A stretch of 64,000 nt of DNA from contig NZ_KK073876.1 of NCBI RefSeq assembly GCF_000585415.1, positions 1,547,810 through 1,611,809 of the forward strand, given 5' to 3'. Position numbers and translations under genes: made by a program. Below are positions 1-8,751 of the stretch, in pieces. The notes beneath the pieces are model-generated. The model was not told where the DNA came from. It made no database searches and saw nothing but the letters and a program-made list of their open reading frames with translations. The stretch's first letter is position 1; each line of letters begins with the position of its first letter. This stretch comes from Sphingomonas jaspsi DSM 18422. GTDB taxonomy: Bacteria; Pseudomonadota; Alphaproteobacteria; Sphingomonadales; Sphingomonadaceae.

Positions 1-1
1 C

Positions 2-739
2 TTCCTGCAGCGCGCTTACGACCAGGTCGTCCACGACGTCTGCATCCAGAACCTTCCCGTCCGCTTCGCCATGGATCGCGCCGGGCTGGTCGGTGCGGAC
101 GGCTGTACCCATGCCGGAAGCTTCGACCTTGCCTATCTGTGCACCTTGCCGAACATGGTGGTGATGGCCGCAGCGGACGAGGTCGAACTGACGCACATGG
201 TCCACACGATGGCGCTGTACGACGATGGTCCGATCGCCGTCCGCTATCCGCGCGGCAATGGCCGGGGCCTGGAAATTCCCGCGGCCCAAAAGCTGGAAAT
301 CGGCAAGGGGCGCATCGTCCGCGAAGGCAAGAAGGTTGCCATCCTCTCGCTCGGCACCCGCCTCGAAGAAGCGGAAAAGGCGGCCGAGCAGCTGGAAGCC
401 AAGGGCCTGTCGACGACCGTCGCCGACTTGCGTTTCGCCAAGCCGCTCGACGAGGATCTGATCCGCAAGTTGCTGACGACGCACGAAGTCGCGGTGACCA
501 TCGAGGAGGCAGCGGTCGGCGGCTTCGGCGCCCATGTACTGACGATGGCCAGCGACCTTGGACTCACCGATGCCGGCCTAAAGATCCGCACCATGCGCCT
601 GCCCGACGTATTCCAGGACCACGACAGTCCGATGAAACAATATGACGAGGCCGGGCTTAACGCGCCCAACATCGTCGAAACGGTGCTGAAAGCGCTCCGC
701 CGCAACGATCTGTCGGCCGAAAGCGGGGCCATAGCCTGA
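2..739 (+). CDS. dxs: 1-deoxy-D-xylulose-5-phosphate synthase, C-terminal part (5' truncated by window edge)
   Basis: The reading frame is open from base 2, so the gene starts before the window; 245 C-terminal residues are visible. The enzyme makes DXP from pyruvate and glyceraldehyde-3-phosphate, the first step of the MEP isoprenoid pathway, using thiamine diphosphate in the cytoplasm. The visible part holds the end of the pyrimidine-binding domain ([13 protein letters not shown], then [11 protein letters not shown] and AVRYPRGNG) and the C-terminal transketolase domain. It heads a tight plus-strand gene run that includes tlyA, a common neighbour of dxs. Identification is secure. Confidence 0.95.
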   Translation, partial: FLQRAYDQVVHDVCIQNLPVRFAMDRAGLVGADGCTHAGSFDLAYLCTLPNMVVMAAADEVELTHMVHTMALYDDGPIAVRYPRGNGRGLEIPAAQKLEIGKGRIVREGKKVAILSLGTRLEEAEKAAEQLEAKGLSTTVADLRFAKPLDEDLIRKLLTTHEVAVTIEEAAVGGFGAHVLTMASDLGLTDAGLKIRTMRLPDVFQDHDSPMKQYDEAGLNAPNIVETVLKALRRNDLSAESGAIA

Positions 740-834
740 TTACCGTCCTCGGCATTCCGCTGGAGTTCATTCTCGTCATTGGCGGGCTGATCCTGTTCGT
801 TGCTTGGGACTGGAGGCAAATGCGTCGTGATTGA
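736..834 (+). CDS. possible 31-32 residue single-pass membrane peptide
   Basis: Overlapping the dxs stop is an open frame without ATG or GTG; translation could begin at CTG 736 or ATT 739. It encodes a hydrophobic segment ([19 protein letters not shown]) followed by a basic tail (RQMRRD), the pattern of a small inner-membrane protein. Its stop at 832-834 lies just inside the GTG start of the next gene (827), so the three frames chain head to tail as in translational coupling. The family is not recognised. The non-canonical start is a real weakness, and the frame could be a decayed gene end or chance. Confidence 0.3.
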   Translation: MITVLGIPLEFILVIGGLILFVAWDWRQMRRD

Positions 835-1948
835 TCGGTTGCGAATCCACGGCGTCGGTTATTGGCTGAAACGCGTCGGCCGGTTCCTGTTCATCGCGCT
901 GTCGAGCCTGCTGATTTTCCTTACCTTCCTGCCGGAATGGCAGACCGATCGATGGTGGGTGCGCCAATGGGATTATCCGCGCCTGCAGGTTGCGGCGCTC
1001 CTCCTCATTCTTGTTGTCTCCATCTGGTGGATCGGGCTGAAGCGGGGGCGCGCGTTCGTCGCGCTCGTCGTCGGTCTAGGCGCTGCGCTGGCTTGGCAGG
1101 TGAGCCACTTCCTCGCCTACCTCCCCCCGTATCTGCGACAGGTTGCGACGGCCGAAAATTGCCCGGCGGAGCGACAGATTTCGCTGATGAATGCCAATGT
1201 GCTGCTGACCAACAAGGAATATGGAAAGCTGCTGGGGCTGGTCGGTAGATGGAACCCTGACGTCCTGCTGTTGCTCGAAACCGGGCAGGGCTGGGAAAAG
1301 GCGGTCGCGCCGCTTGCCAGCCGATATCCCAACCAACTGAGCGAAGCCGCGCCCAACACCTATGGCATGATCCTGATGACCCGGCTGCCGATGTCGGGGC
1401 GGATCGAACATCTCCTGCAGCCCGGCATCCCGTCCGCCAATGTGCGCCTGACCCTGGGCGGGGGTCAGCAGGTGATCCTGCATGCCTTGCACCCCGAACC
1501 GCCCTGGCCTGGCGACGACAGCGGCGAGCGCGACGCGGAACTGGTGATGGTCGGCCGCGAGGTTCGTGACGATGGCCGCGCGTCGATCGTCATGGGCGAC
1601 CTTAACGACGTCGCCTGGTCGCGGACGTCGCGCCTGTTCAAGGATGTCGGCGGGATGCGGGACCCGCGCGTCGGCCGCGGCTTTTACCCGACCTTCCACG
1701 CCGGGCATCCGCTGTTTCGCTGGCCGCTCGACCATCTGTTCGTGACGCCGCATTTCGAAGTCATGGAGATGCATGTCCTCGAAGACATCGGTTCGGACCA
1801 TTTCCCGATTTTCTTCCGCCTGTGCCTGACCGACCGGGCGGGCGAGCGCAAAGTCGGCACGTCCGCCTTGGCGGAAACCGAGCAGGAAGCGTCGCAGGAA
1901 CTGGGCGAGGGCGTCGCGGAGAAAAAGGAAGAGCAACGTGGCCGCTAA
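827..1948 (+). CDS. membrane-anchored endonuclease/exonuclease/phosphatase (EEP) family protein
   Basis: The protein has 373 residues with two or three N-terminal membrane segments (about residues 15-90) followed by an EEP domain. EEP landmarks are LMNANVLL, DVLLLLETG, HALHPEPPW, VMGDLNDVAWS and the C-terminal GSDHFPIFF, which carry the Asn, Glu, Asp and His positions of Mg-dependent phosphodiesterases. I chose GTG 827 because GGAGG lies 10 bases upstream and the hydrophobic N-terminus follows at once. The substrate is unknown: related proteins cleave DNA, RNA or phospholipids. It overlaps tlyA by 11 bases. Confidence 0.8.
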   Translation: MIDRLRIHGVGYWLKRVGRFLFIALSSLLIFLTFLPEWQTDRWWVRQWDYPRLQVAALLLILVVSIWWIGLKRGRAFVALVVGLGAALAWQVSHFLAYLPPYLRQVATAENCPAERQISLMNANVLLTNKEYGKLLGLVGRWNPDVLLLLETGQGWEKAVAPLASRYPNQLSEAAPNTYGMILMTRLPMSGRIEHLLQPGIPSANVRLTLGGGQQVILHALHPEPPWPGDDSGERDAELVMVGREVRDDGRASIVMGDLNDVAWSRTSRLFKDVGGMRDPRVGRGFYPTFHAGHPLFRWPLDHLFVTPHFEVMEMHVLEDIGSDHFPIFFRLCLTDRAGERKVGTSALAETEQEASQELGEGVAEKKEEQRGR

Positions 1949-2678
1949 GAAGCGCGCCGACCAGTTGCTGGTCGCGCGCGGACTGGCCGAAAGCCGTTCG
2001 CGCGCACAGGCGCTGATCATGAGCGGCAACGTATTCGTCGGCGACCGCCGGGTGGCCAAGGCGGGCGACATGCTCGCCGAAGACGCCGAACTGACGCTGA
2101 AAGGCCGCGACCATCCTTGGGTATCGCGAGGCGGCATCAAGCTCGACCACGGGCTGACCCATTTCGGGTTCGACGTCACCGATGCGGTGGGACTCGACGT
2201 CGGTAGCTCGACCGGCGGCTTTACCGATGTTTTGCTGACAAGAGGTGCGGCGAAGGTATTCGCGGTCGACGTCGGCACTAACCAGCTGGCCTGGAAGTTG
2301 CGGCAGGACCCGCGCGTCGTCGTTCACGAACAGACCAATGCGCGCGACCTGACCGCCGATATCGTCACAGAAGAGCCGGACATCGTGGTGTGCGACGCGA
2401 GCTTCATCGCCCTTTCCAAGGTCCTCGACCGCGCGCTCGACCTTGCGAGACCAGGTGCACGGCTGGTCGCGCTGGTGAAGCCCCAATTCGAGGCCGGCCG
2501 CGAGGAAGTCGGGAAAGGCGGCGTGGTCAGGGACCCCGACGTGCATCGGCGCGTTTGCGAGGCTGCCGGCTTGTGGGTTCAGTCCAAGGGCTGGCGTGTC
2601 ATCGGTATCGAACAAAGCCCAATTACCGGGCCCGAGGGGAACGTCGAATTCCTGCTGGGCGCGATTAAGGAGGAATGA
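1938..2678 (+). CDS. tlyA: TlyA family rRNA (cytidine-2'-O)-methyltransferase
   Basis: The 246-residue protein matches the TlyA layout: an N-terminal S4 RNA-binding domain (residues 5-65) and an FtsJ-like Rossmann methyltransferase domain. The SAM loop is GLDVGSSTGGFTDVLL and conserved catalytic-region motifs are SRGGIKLDHGL, CDASFIALSK and LVKPQFEAGR. Family members 2'-O-methylate cytidines in 16S and/or 23S rRNA, and some have been called hemolysins. The GTG start has GGAAG upstream and overlaps the EEP gene. Whether it modifies one or both rRNAs cannot be told from sequence. Confidence 0.9.
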   Translation: MAAKKRADQLLVARGLAESRSRAQALIMSGNVFVGDRRVAKAGDMLAEDAELTLKGRDHPWVSRGGIKLDHGLTHFGFDVTDAVGLDVGSSTGGFTDVLLTRGAAKVFAVDVGTNQLAWKLRQDPRVVVHEQTNARDLTADIVTEEPDIVVCDASFIALSKVLDRALDLARPGARLVALVKPQFEAGREEVGKGGVVRDPDVHRRVCEAAGLWVQSKGWRVIGIEQSPITGPEGNVEFLLGAIKEE

Positions 2679-3215
2679 ATGGCCACCACCGCACGTGACG
2701 ATCGCGGCATCTGGAAGAAGGCGCTGATCACCGTCCCGGCGCTGGTGATCGTCGGAGGGCTGATGGGCTATCTGTCCAACAGCGGCTTCGGCAATCCCTG
2801 GTATGACGCGCTGGAACGGCCTGCATTCCAGCCGCCTGGCTGGGCGTTCGGCGCGGTTTGGACGACGCTCTACACGATGATGGGAATCGCGCTGGCGACG
2901 ATCCTCGATCAACCGCCGTCGAAGCAGCGCCGCGACGCGTTATGGCTGTTCTTCGGCCAGCTGGCGCTCAATTTTTCGTGGTCGCCGGTGTTCTTCAAGC
3001 TGCACATGATCGATGTCGCGCTGGTGATCATCATCGTCATGCTGATCATGGCCGCGACCACCGCGAACCTGTTCCGTCGCATCCGCCCGGTGGCAGGATG
3101 GCTGCTTCTGCCCTATCTTCTATGGTTGTGCCAGGCGACGGCGCTCAACTATGAGACGGGAAGGCTGAACCCGGGTGCGGATGCCGCGCCGCTGGGGATC
3201 ACGGGAGAAAAATAG
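2679..3215 (+). CDS. tspO: TspO/MBR family tryptophan-rich sensory protein
   Basis: The 178-residue membrane protein has five predicted transmembrane helices. TspO hallmarks are GNPWYDALERPAFQPPGWAF, the LNFSWSPVFF helix and a late ALNYETGRLNPG segment. TspO proteins bind porphyrins and sterol-like ligands in the membrane and act as a tetrapyrrole or oxygen sensor in Rhodobacter. A strong AAGGAGG lies just before the ATG, inside the end of tlyA, so the two are probably co-translated. The N-terminus is about 20 residues longer than in many homologues. Confidence 0.88.
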   Translation: MATTARDDRGIWKKALITVPALVIVGGLMGYLSNSGFGNPWYDALERPAFQPPGWAFGAVWTTLYTMMGIALATILDQPPSKQRRDALWLFFGQLALNFSWSPVFFKLHMIDVALVIIIVMLIMAATTANLFRRIRPVAGWLLLPYLLWLCQATALNYETGRLNPGADAAPLGITGEK

Positions 3216-3217
3216 CA

Positions 3218-3496
3218 ATGCAATCTCAGAACCGCATCTTCGACGACCTGGTGAAGATGATGAATGGCGTCGCCGGCACCATGGCCGGGGTCGGCCGCGA
3301 AGCCGAAAGCTCGATGCGCGAGAAAATGCGCGAATGGGTCGGCGGGATGGACTTCGTCAGCCGCGACGAGTTCGAGGCGGTGAAGGCCATGGCCGCGGCT
3401 GCGCGGGAAGAGAATGACGCACTGAAGGCGCGGATCGACGCGCTGGAAAAGGCAGCCAAACCCAAGGCGCCGAAGGCTCCCAAGGCGGGAGTTTGA
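3218..3496 (+). CDS. ubiK: accessory factor UbiK family (BMFP domain) protein
   Basis: This 92-residue protein starts two bases after the tspO stop. It has an amphipathic N-terminal half (FDDLVKMMNGVAGTMAGVG) and a C-terminal coiled coil (FEAVKAMAAAAREENDALKA), ending in a Lys/Pro/Ala-rich tail. This is the BMFP/YqiC architecture; in gammaproteobacteria UbiK assists the aerobic ubiquinone-biosynthesis complex. The family match is clear from the layout, but the ubiquinone role is transferred from distant homologues. Confidence 0.75.
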   Translation: MQSQNRIFDDLVKMMNGVAGTMAGVGREAESSMREKMREWVGGMDFVSRDEFEAVKAMAAAAREENDALKARIDALEKAAKPKAPKAPKAGV

Positions 3497-3550
3497 CCGC
3501 TGGCCGACCTTAGCGATCGCGACGAGCGCGACGATGGCGCGCCGATCGAA

Positions 3551-4003
3551 ATGCTCGAGCAATATTTCGAGGCGCGCGGTTGGGCCTGCGAGCGGACGGG
3601 CGAGGGCGAGATCATCGCTTCCGCCACCGGCAGCTGGGCCCAATATGAACTGCGCGGCGTGTGGCGGCAGGACGACCAGGTGCTGCAGTTCCTGGCCTTC
3701 CCCGACATCAAGGTCGCCAGCGAAAAGCGCGCGGCTATCTACGAGGCGCTGGGGCTGATCAACGAGCAGTTGTGGCTGGGCCATTTCGAGCTGTGGTCGG
3801 GCAGCGGCCTGATCGTCTTTCGCCACGCCGCGCTGGTCGGCGAGGGCGACACGATCAGCTTCGAGCAGGCCGAGGCGGTCAGCGAAGCGGCGCTTGAAGA
3901 GTGCGAGCGTTTCTACCCCGTCTTCCAGTTCGTGCTGTGGGGCGGCAAGTCACCGAGCGAAGCGATCTCGGCCGCGTTGATCGACACGGCCGGCGAGGCC
4001 TGA
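3551..4003 (+). CDS. YbjN domain-containing protein
   Basis: The product from ATG 3551 has 150 residues and fits the YbjN fold (MLEQYFEARGW, LQFLAFPDIKV, LWLGHFELWSGSGLIVFRHA), which resembles type III secretion chaperones and has no firm biochemical role. ATG 3551 has no visible ribosome site. In the same frame, CTG 3500 lies 8 bases after GGGAG (3487-3491) and only three bases past the upstream stop; it would add 17 acidic residues, so the true start may be CTG. The gene sits between the ubiK-like gene and proC. Confidence 0.75.
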   Translation: MLEQYFEARGWACERTGEGEIIASATGSWAQYELRGVWRQDDQVLQFLAFPDIKVASEKRAAIYEALGLINEQLWLGHFELWSGSGLIVFRHAALVGEGDTISFEQAEAVSEAALEECERFYPVFQFVLWGGKSPSEAISAALIDTAGEA

Positions 4004-4007
4004 CGCC

Positions 4008-4805
4008 ATGACGGCAGCCTTTCCGGCGCCCGCCTGGCTGGTCGGATGCGGAAATATGGCCGGTGCGATGGTCGACGGCTGGCGCAGGGCCGGTGTGGAC
4101 CTGTCGGGTGTCACCGTGATCCGACCCAGCGGGACCCCGGTCGAAGGCGTGCGGACGGTTACCACCTATCCAGACGAAGTGCCGCACTTCGTGATGCTTG
4201 GTTTCAAACCCCAGAAGCTGGCCGAAATTGCGCCCCCGCTGTCCGAACATGTCGGGCCAGCGACCACGCTGGTGTCGATGCTAGCCGGGGTGACGATCGA
4301 GGATCTGCGGCACCGCTTTCCCGACGCCGCGGCGATTGCGAAGATCATGCCCAACCTGCCCGTCGCGGTGGGGGAAGGCGTCGTGCCGATCCTTGCAGAC
4401 GGCGAGACTGGCGGTGTCGAAGCGTTGATGGCCGCGCTTGGCACCGTCGTGCCGTGTCAAAGCGAGCAGGACGTCGCCGCCATCGGTGCGCTGGCCAGCG
4501 CAGGGTCCGCCTATTTCGCCCGTTTCGCGGAGGCGATGGGAAAGGGCGGGGCGGGGCAAGGCCTAGATCCCGAGACGGCGCAACGGCTGGCCGTCCAGGC
4601 GATGCTCGGCACCGCTGCCTATGCCAGGGACCGCAAAATCTCGATGGCAGAACTGGCGCGCCGCGTCGCAAGTCCGAAGGGTACCACCGAACGCGGGCTT
4701 GCGATGCTTGACGCACCCGACGGGCTGCAGGCGTTGGTCGACCGCACGCTCGAAGCGGCGGTTCGGCGCGGCCGCGAACTGGCCGAGGAAGTGCGCCGCG
4801 GTTGA
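4008..4805 (+). CDS. proC: pyrroline-5-carboxylate reductase
   Basis: This 265-residue cytoplasmic enzyme reduces pyrroline-5-carboxylate to proline with NAD(P)H, the last step of proline synthesis. It has an N-terminal Rossmann motif (WLVGCGNMAGAMVDGW), the middle FVMLGFKPQKL region and the C-terminal dimerisation domain with ASAGSAYFARFAEAM and SPKGTTERGL. The length is normal for ProC. It starts five bases after the YbjN-like gene and probably ends the dxs-led transcript; a GC-rich hairpin follows. Confidence 0.95.
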   Translation: MTAAFPAPAWLVGCGNMAGAMVDGWRRAGVDLSGVTVIRPSGTPVEGVRTVTTYPDEVPHFVMLGFKPQKLAEIAPPLSEHVGPATTLVSMLAGVTIEDLRHRFPDAAAIAKIMPNLPVAVGEGVVPILADGETGGVEALMAALGTVVPCQSEQDVAAIGALASAGSAYFARFAEAMGKGGAGQGLDPETAQRLAVQAMLGTAAYARDRKISMAELARRVASPKGTTERGLAMLDAPDGLQALVDRTLEAAVRRGRELAEEVRRG

Positions 4806-4810
4806 CCCTG

Positions 4811-4838
4811 TGCCGCCGCTCGCCTAGGCGCGGCGGCA
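4811..4838 (+). terminator. GC-rich hairpin between proC and ilvE
   Basis: A perfect 9-bp stem, TGCCGCCGC (4811-4819) with GCGGCGGCA (4830-4838), encloses a loop that is itself nearly palindromic (CGCCTAGGCG). There is no U-tract, so it is not a canonical intrinsic terminator. It may slow transcription after proC, stabilise the proC mRNA end, or influence ilvE, whose ribosome site (CAGGAGA) begins only a few bases downstream. No leader peptide rich in branched-chain codons is evident. Confidence 0.4.
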
Positions 4839-4857
4839 CGCAGGAGATAGACGGACA

Positions 4858-5745
4858 ATGGCCGAGACGCGCAGCTTCGACGATCGTGACGGATGGATCT
4901 GGTTTGACGGCAAGCTGGTCCCGTGGCGCGAGGCCAACGTCCATATCCTGACCCATGCGATGCATTATGCGTCGAGCGTGTTCGAGGGCCAGCGTGCCTA
5001 CGGCGGCGTCATCTTCAAGCTGCGCGAGCATAGCGAACGCCTGCGGAAATCGGCGTCGATCCTCGGCTTCGACCTGCCGTGGAGCGTCGAAGAGATCGAC
5101 AATGCCTGCAACGAGGTTCTGAAGGCCAATGGGCTGAGCGACGCCTACCTCCGCCCGGTGGCGTGGCGCGGGTCGGAACAGATGGGCGTCAGCGCCCAGG
5201 CGACCAAGCCGCACCTCGCCATCGCCGCATGGGAATGGGGCAAATATTTCGACCCGGTGCTGGCCGAGAAGGGAATTCGCCTCGACATCGCGCCATGGCG
5301 CCGACCTGCCCCTTACACCGCGCCGGTCCACGCCAAGGCCGCCGGTCTCTACATGATCTGCACCATGTCCAAGCATCATGCCGAAAACCGCGGCTACAAC
5401 GACGCGCTGATGTTCGACTGGCGCGGGCAGGTGGCCGAAGCGACCGGCGCCAATGCCTTCTTCGTCAAGCAAGGCAAGCTCTACACGCCGACCCCGGACT
5501 GTTTCCTCAACGGGATCACGCGACAGACCGTCATGGACCTGGCCCGCCGCCGCGGCGTCGAAGTGATCGAAAAGGCGATCTGGCCGGACGAACTGGAATC
5601 GTTCGAACAATTCTTCCTGACCGGGTCGGCCGCCGAAGTGACCTTCGTCCAGTCGGCGGGACCGTGGAACTTCGAAGTCGGCGACCTGTCGCGCCAGCTT
5701 CGCCAGGACTATGACGACCTGGTCAATCGACGCCTGAATTTCTGA
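4858..5745 (+). CDS. ilvE: branched-chain amino acid aminotransferase
   Basis: The 295-residue fold-type IV PLP enzyme interconverts Val, Leu and Ile with their 2-oxo acids using 2-oxoglutarate. The N-terminus WIWFDGKLVPW, then HAMHYASSVFEGQRAYGG, the PLP-lysine segment VHAKAAGLYM, EATGANAFFV and FLTGSAAEVTFV are all BCAT-like. The size is normal. An AGGAGA motif precedes the ATG. It is separated from proC by a hairpin and probably has its own promoter. D-amino-acid transaminase and ADC lyase share the fold, but the motifs favour BCAT. Confidence 0.93.
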   Translation: MAETRSFDDRDGWIWFDGKLVPWREANVHILTHAMHYASSVFEGQRAYGGVIFKLREHSERLRKSASILGFDLPWSVEEIDNACNEVLKANGLSDAYLRPVAWRGSEQMGVSAQATKPHLAIAAWEWGKYFDPVLAEKGIRLDIAPWRRPAPYTAPVHAKAAGLYMICTMSKHHAENRGYNDALMFDWRGQVAEATGANAFFVKQGKLYTPTPDCFLNGITRQTVMDLARRRGVEVIEKAIWPDELESFEQFFLTGSAAEVTFVQSAGPWNFEVGDLSRQLRQDYDDLVNRRLNF

Positions 5746-5841
5746 CGCTAAGCCCTTCAAAATTCCCCGTTCATTGTTTTTTCGCACTCTGACGGTTATG
5801 GCCGAAGGTCGGGGTAGAAGCGGGTTTGTGAAGAACGGGGC

Positions 5842-8199
5842 GTGACATCCATTCGGGCAGTTGAGCGCAAGGAGCGCCGGTCGCGGGACCGCGAAGTGCG
5901 TTGGCATGACCTGCTGTCGTTCCGTACGCCCGTCGATCGCCTTTCGCGTGCCGTCCGCGATGCCCAGCTCGAGAGCCTGCTGAAGCTGGTGCCGGCCACG
6001 GTCGGTGTCCAGATCGTGACCGCGGCCATCCTCGTTGCGACGGTCCGCGACTCCGTTCCCAATTTCCAGCTCGGCCTGTGGCTTGGCAGCATCATGCTGA
6101 TCTGCTTTTTCCGCGGGGTGCGTGCGGTCCGCTTGCGGCACGAGCCGGCCTACGCCGCCAAACACCCCGCCAAGGCCAGCTATGTGTGCATGGCAGTCGC
6201 CGCGCTGGCGTTGTTGTGGATGGTCGTGCCGCTGTTCTGGTTCGACGAATTCACGCCCGAAGCGCAGGTCGTGACCTGCGTCATTTTCGCGGCAATGCTG
6301 TGCGGCGGCAGTATCACGCTGATCTCGCTGCCGCAGGCGGCGCTGACGCATATCGTCATCTATATGGTCAGTTGCGCCTTCCTGACGCTGAGCTTCAGCG
6401 GCACGCAGCTATTCCTCCTTTCGCTGATGTACGGAGGCATCCTGACCAGCAACGTGCTGGGCACCGCGCGCCAGTTTATCGCGCACACCCGCGACCGCAT
6501 CGAACTGCGCGAGCAGGGCGAAATCATCAAGCTGCTGCGCGAATTCGAAGCATCGGGTTCGGGCGGGCTTTGGGAGCTCGATGCCGAACGGCGGTTCGTG
6601 AAGATGTCACCTGAATTGCTCGAGGCGATCAACCAGTCGGAAGAAACGGTCGTCGGGCTGCACTTCAAACGCCTGCTCGACCCCGACGGCCAGATCAGCG
6701 CGATCTCGACCGGTATGCGGACCCTGTTCGACGATATCGACAACAGCCTGCCGTTTCGCGACCGCGCTGTGCCGTCGGTCGATCGCCAGCGCTGGTGGGC
6801 GCTCTCCGGCAAGCCGATCTTCGACCCGTCGGGCCAGTTCGTCGGCTATCGCGGGGTCGCGTCCGACATCACCGACAGCCGCTTGTCTGGTGACGACGCG
6901 GTGCGCGCGGCCCGAACCGACCCCCTGACCGGGCTGGCCAACCGCCTGCTGGTCCGCGAATTGCTCGAAGAAGCGGCGATGTCGCAGTGGGAAGGCAAGG
7001 CCGAATGCGCCCTGTTGCTGGTCGATCTCGACCGGTTCAAGATGGTCAACGACACGCTTGGCCATGCTATCGGCGACCAGTTGCTGATCGAAGTGGCGCG
7101 GCGTCTCGAACTGACCGTCGGGGATGGCGGACGGGTCGGGCGCATCGGCGGCGACGAATTCGCCATCGTCTGGACCAAGTCCAGCGACCGCCTGTCGCTC
7201 GCCGATATTTCCAACCGCATCAACGCCGACCTGTCGCGCAGCTTCTCGATCGGCGCTGCAACCATGCACATCGGCGCCACCATCGGCATCGCGGTCAGTC
7301 CGGCCAACGGCCAGCGCGAAGAGCAATTGATGCGCAACGCCGACCTCGCCCTCTACCGCGCCAAGGAGGCGGGACGCGGCGGTTTCGCCTTCTTCGAACA
7401 TTATATGTTCCAGCAGGCGGAAGATCACCGCCTGCTCGAGCAGGACGTCCGCGAAGCGCTCAACAACAATGCGCTGACCCTGGCCTACCAGCCGATCGTC
7501 GATGCGCAGTCGGGTGCCGTCGTCGGTCGCGAAGCGCTGCTGCGGTGGCGCCACCCGGTGCGCGGCGATATTTCGCCCGACCAGTTCATTCCGGTCATCG
7601 AGGATGCGGGCCTGATCCACCAGATTGGCGACTGGGTAATCCGCGAAGCCTGCGCCGAAGCCGCCGGGTGGGAAAAGCCGCTGCGGATCGCGGTCAATAT
7701 CTCCGCGGCCCAGCTCGGCGGCGCCGGCCTGGCCAAGACGGTGCTGGGTGCGCTGGCCGCCACGCGCCTGTCGCCTAACCGCCTTGAACTGGAAGTCACC
7801 GAAAATGTGTTCCTAGGCGACGACGCCGCGACGCTGGCCTCACTCGAACGCCTTCGCTCGCTAGGCGTCCGCCTGGTGCTGGACGACTTTGGCCAAGGCT
7901 ATTCGAGTTTCGGCTATCTCAGCCGCGCCCACTTCTCCAAGATCAAGATCGACCAGAGCTTCGTTCGCGGGGCCGCCGACGGCGCCAAGGAATGTATCGC
8001 CATCGTCAACGCGATCCTCGCCCTGGCGAGCGGACTTGCGGTTGAGACGACGGCAGAAGGGGTCGAAACGGAGCGGCAGGCGCAGGTGATGCGGCGACTT
8101 GGCTGCACCCAGCTGCAGGGTTACCATTTCGGTCGCCCGGTTCCCCCGGCGGCGATCGACCATGATCCCGACGATGACGGCGTCCGCCGCATCGCCTAA
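5842..8199 (+). CDS. membrane GGDEF-EAL protein with PAS-like domain (c-di-GMP turnover)
   Basis: The 785-residue protein has an N-terminal membrane region (roughly residues 50-215, five or six helices), a PAS-like sensor (about 235-350), a GGDEF domain (about 360-525) and an EAL domain (about 540-780). The diguanylate cyclase site is intact (RIGGDEFAIV). The phosphodiesterase has EAL (GREALLRW), LEVTENVF, LDDFGQGYSS and KIDQSFV, so both activities look possible. The GTG start follows a loose ribosome site. It probably sets c-di-GMP in response to a membrane or small-ligand signal; which activity dominates cannot be read from sequence. Confidence 0.88.
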   Translation: MTSIRAVERKERRSRDREVRWHDLLSFRTPVDRLSRAVRDAQLESLLKLVPATVGVQIVTAAILVATVRDSVPNFQLGLWLGSIMLICFFRGVRAVRLRHEPAYAAKHPAKASYVCMAVAALALLWMVVPLFWFDEFTPEAQVVTCVIFAAMLCGGSITLISLPQAALTHIVIYMVSCAFLTLSFSGTQLFLLSLMYGGILTSNVLGTARQFIAHTRDRIELREQGEIIKLLREFEASGSGGLWELDAERRFVKMSPELLEAINQSEETVVGLHFKRLLDPDGQISAISTGMRTLFDDIDNSLPFRDRAVPSVDRQRWWALSGKPIFDPSGQFVGYRGVASDITDSRLSGDDAVRAARTDPLTGLANRLLVRELLEEAAMSQWEGKAECALLLVDLDRFKMVNDTLGHAIGDQLLIEVARRLELTVGDGGRVGRIGGDEFAIVWTKSSDRLSLADISNRINADLSRSFSIGAATMHIGATIGIAVSPANGQREEQLMRNADLALYRAKEAGRGGFAFFEHYMFQQAEDHRLLEQDVREALNNNALTLAYQPIVDAQSGAVVGREALLRWRHPVRGDISPDQFIPVIEDAGLIHQIGDWVIREACAEAAGWEKPLRIAVNISAAQLGGAGLAKTVLGALAATRLSPNRLELEVTENVFLGDDAATLASLERLRSLGVRLVLDDFGQGYSSFGYLSRAHFSKIKIDQSFVRGAADGAKECIAIVNAILALASGLAVETTAEGVETERQAQVMRRLGCTQLQGYHFGRPVPPAAIDHDPDDDGVRRIA

Positions 8200-8272
8200 C
8201 CTCTTTTCACCCGCGAATTAGCTGCTATGAGCGCCGCGACCCGCGCGGCATTCGTTCGCGCAACGCGCCTGC

Positions 8273-8347
8273 TGGGGCGTCGCCAAGTGGTAAGGCACCG
8301 GTTTTTGGTACCGGCATTCGCAGGTTCGAATCCTGCCGCCCCAGCCA
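8273..8347 (+). tRNA. tRNA-Gln (anticodon UUG)
   Basis: A full cloverleaf is visible. The acceptor stem is TGGGGCG (8273-8279) with CGCCCCA (8337-8343), discriminator G at 8344 and an encoded CCA at 8345-8347. The anticodon stem CCGGT/ACCGG encloses TTTTGGT, giving anticodon TTG. The T arm contains GGTTCGAATCC. It lies 73 bases downstream of the GGDEF-EAL gene and immediately precedes the 3' end of a minus-strand response regulator. Confidence 0.96.
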
Positions 8348-8349
8348 AT

Positions 8350-8742
8350 CTACATTGCGATCAGGTTTGGGCGCTGGGATTGCAGCAGCAGCGCTTCGAC
8401 GCGGCCTGCCAGCAGGTCGAAGTCGACCGGCTTTCGAAGATAGTCATCAGCCCCCGCGCCATAGGCGATCGCCTCATCGTTGAGGCCGTGCCTGGCGGTC
8501 AGCATCAATGCCGGGATGTGGCACAGGCGCCCGTCGCTGCGCATCGTGCGCACCAGATGTACGCCGGACAGGCCCGGCATGGCGCAATCGACGATGGCCA
8601 GATGAGGGGCCCGACCGCGCATCACGCGCAGGGCCGTTTCGCCGTCGGGCAGCCAACCGACGGCATGGCCGGCCGACATCAGGGCGTTGCACACCAGTTC
8701 GCCAATGACGGGGTCGTCGTCGACCAGGATGATCCGTGCCAT
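8350..8742 (-). CDS. single-domain response regulator (CheY-like)
   Basis: The 130-residue protein is only a receiver domain. It has the acidic pocket (IILVDDDP), the phosphoacceptor Asp (LAIVDCAMPG), the switch Thr (LMLTARHG) and the conserved Lys (YLRKPVD). With no output domain it probably works by protein contact or as a phosphorelay carrier. It lies 9 bases downstream of an HPt gene on the same strand, so the two likely form a phosphorelay operon. No histidine kinase is adjacent. The stop lies 3 bases from the tRNA-Gln end. Confidence 0.87.
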   Translation of the reverse strand: MARIILVDDDPVIGELVCNALMSAGHAVGWLPDGETALRVMRGRAPHLAIVDCAMPGLSGVHLVRTMRSDGRLCHIPALMLTARHGLNDEAIAYGAGADDYLRKPVDFDLLAGRVEALLLQSQRPNLIAM

Positions 8743-8751
8743 GCTGCGCGG

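Noticed and set aside
4345..6351. 668-codon open frame on the minus strand
   Set aside because: It lies opposite proC, ilvE and the GGDEF-EAL start, all of which have clear family motifs. The translation is low in hydrophobic blocks and rich in Arg/His/Gln, typical of the antisense of GC-rich genes.
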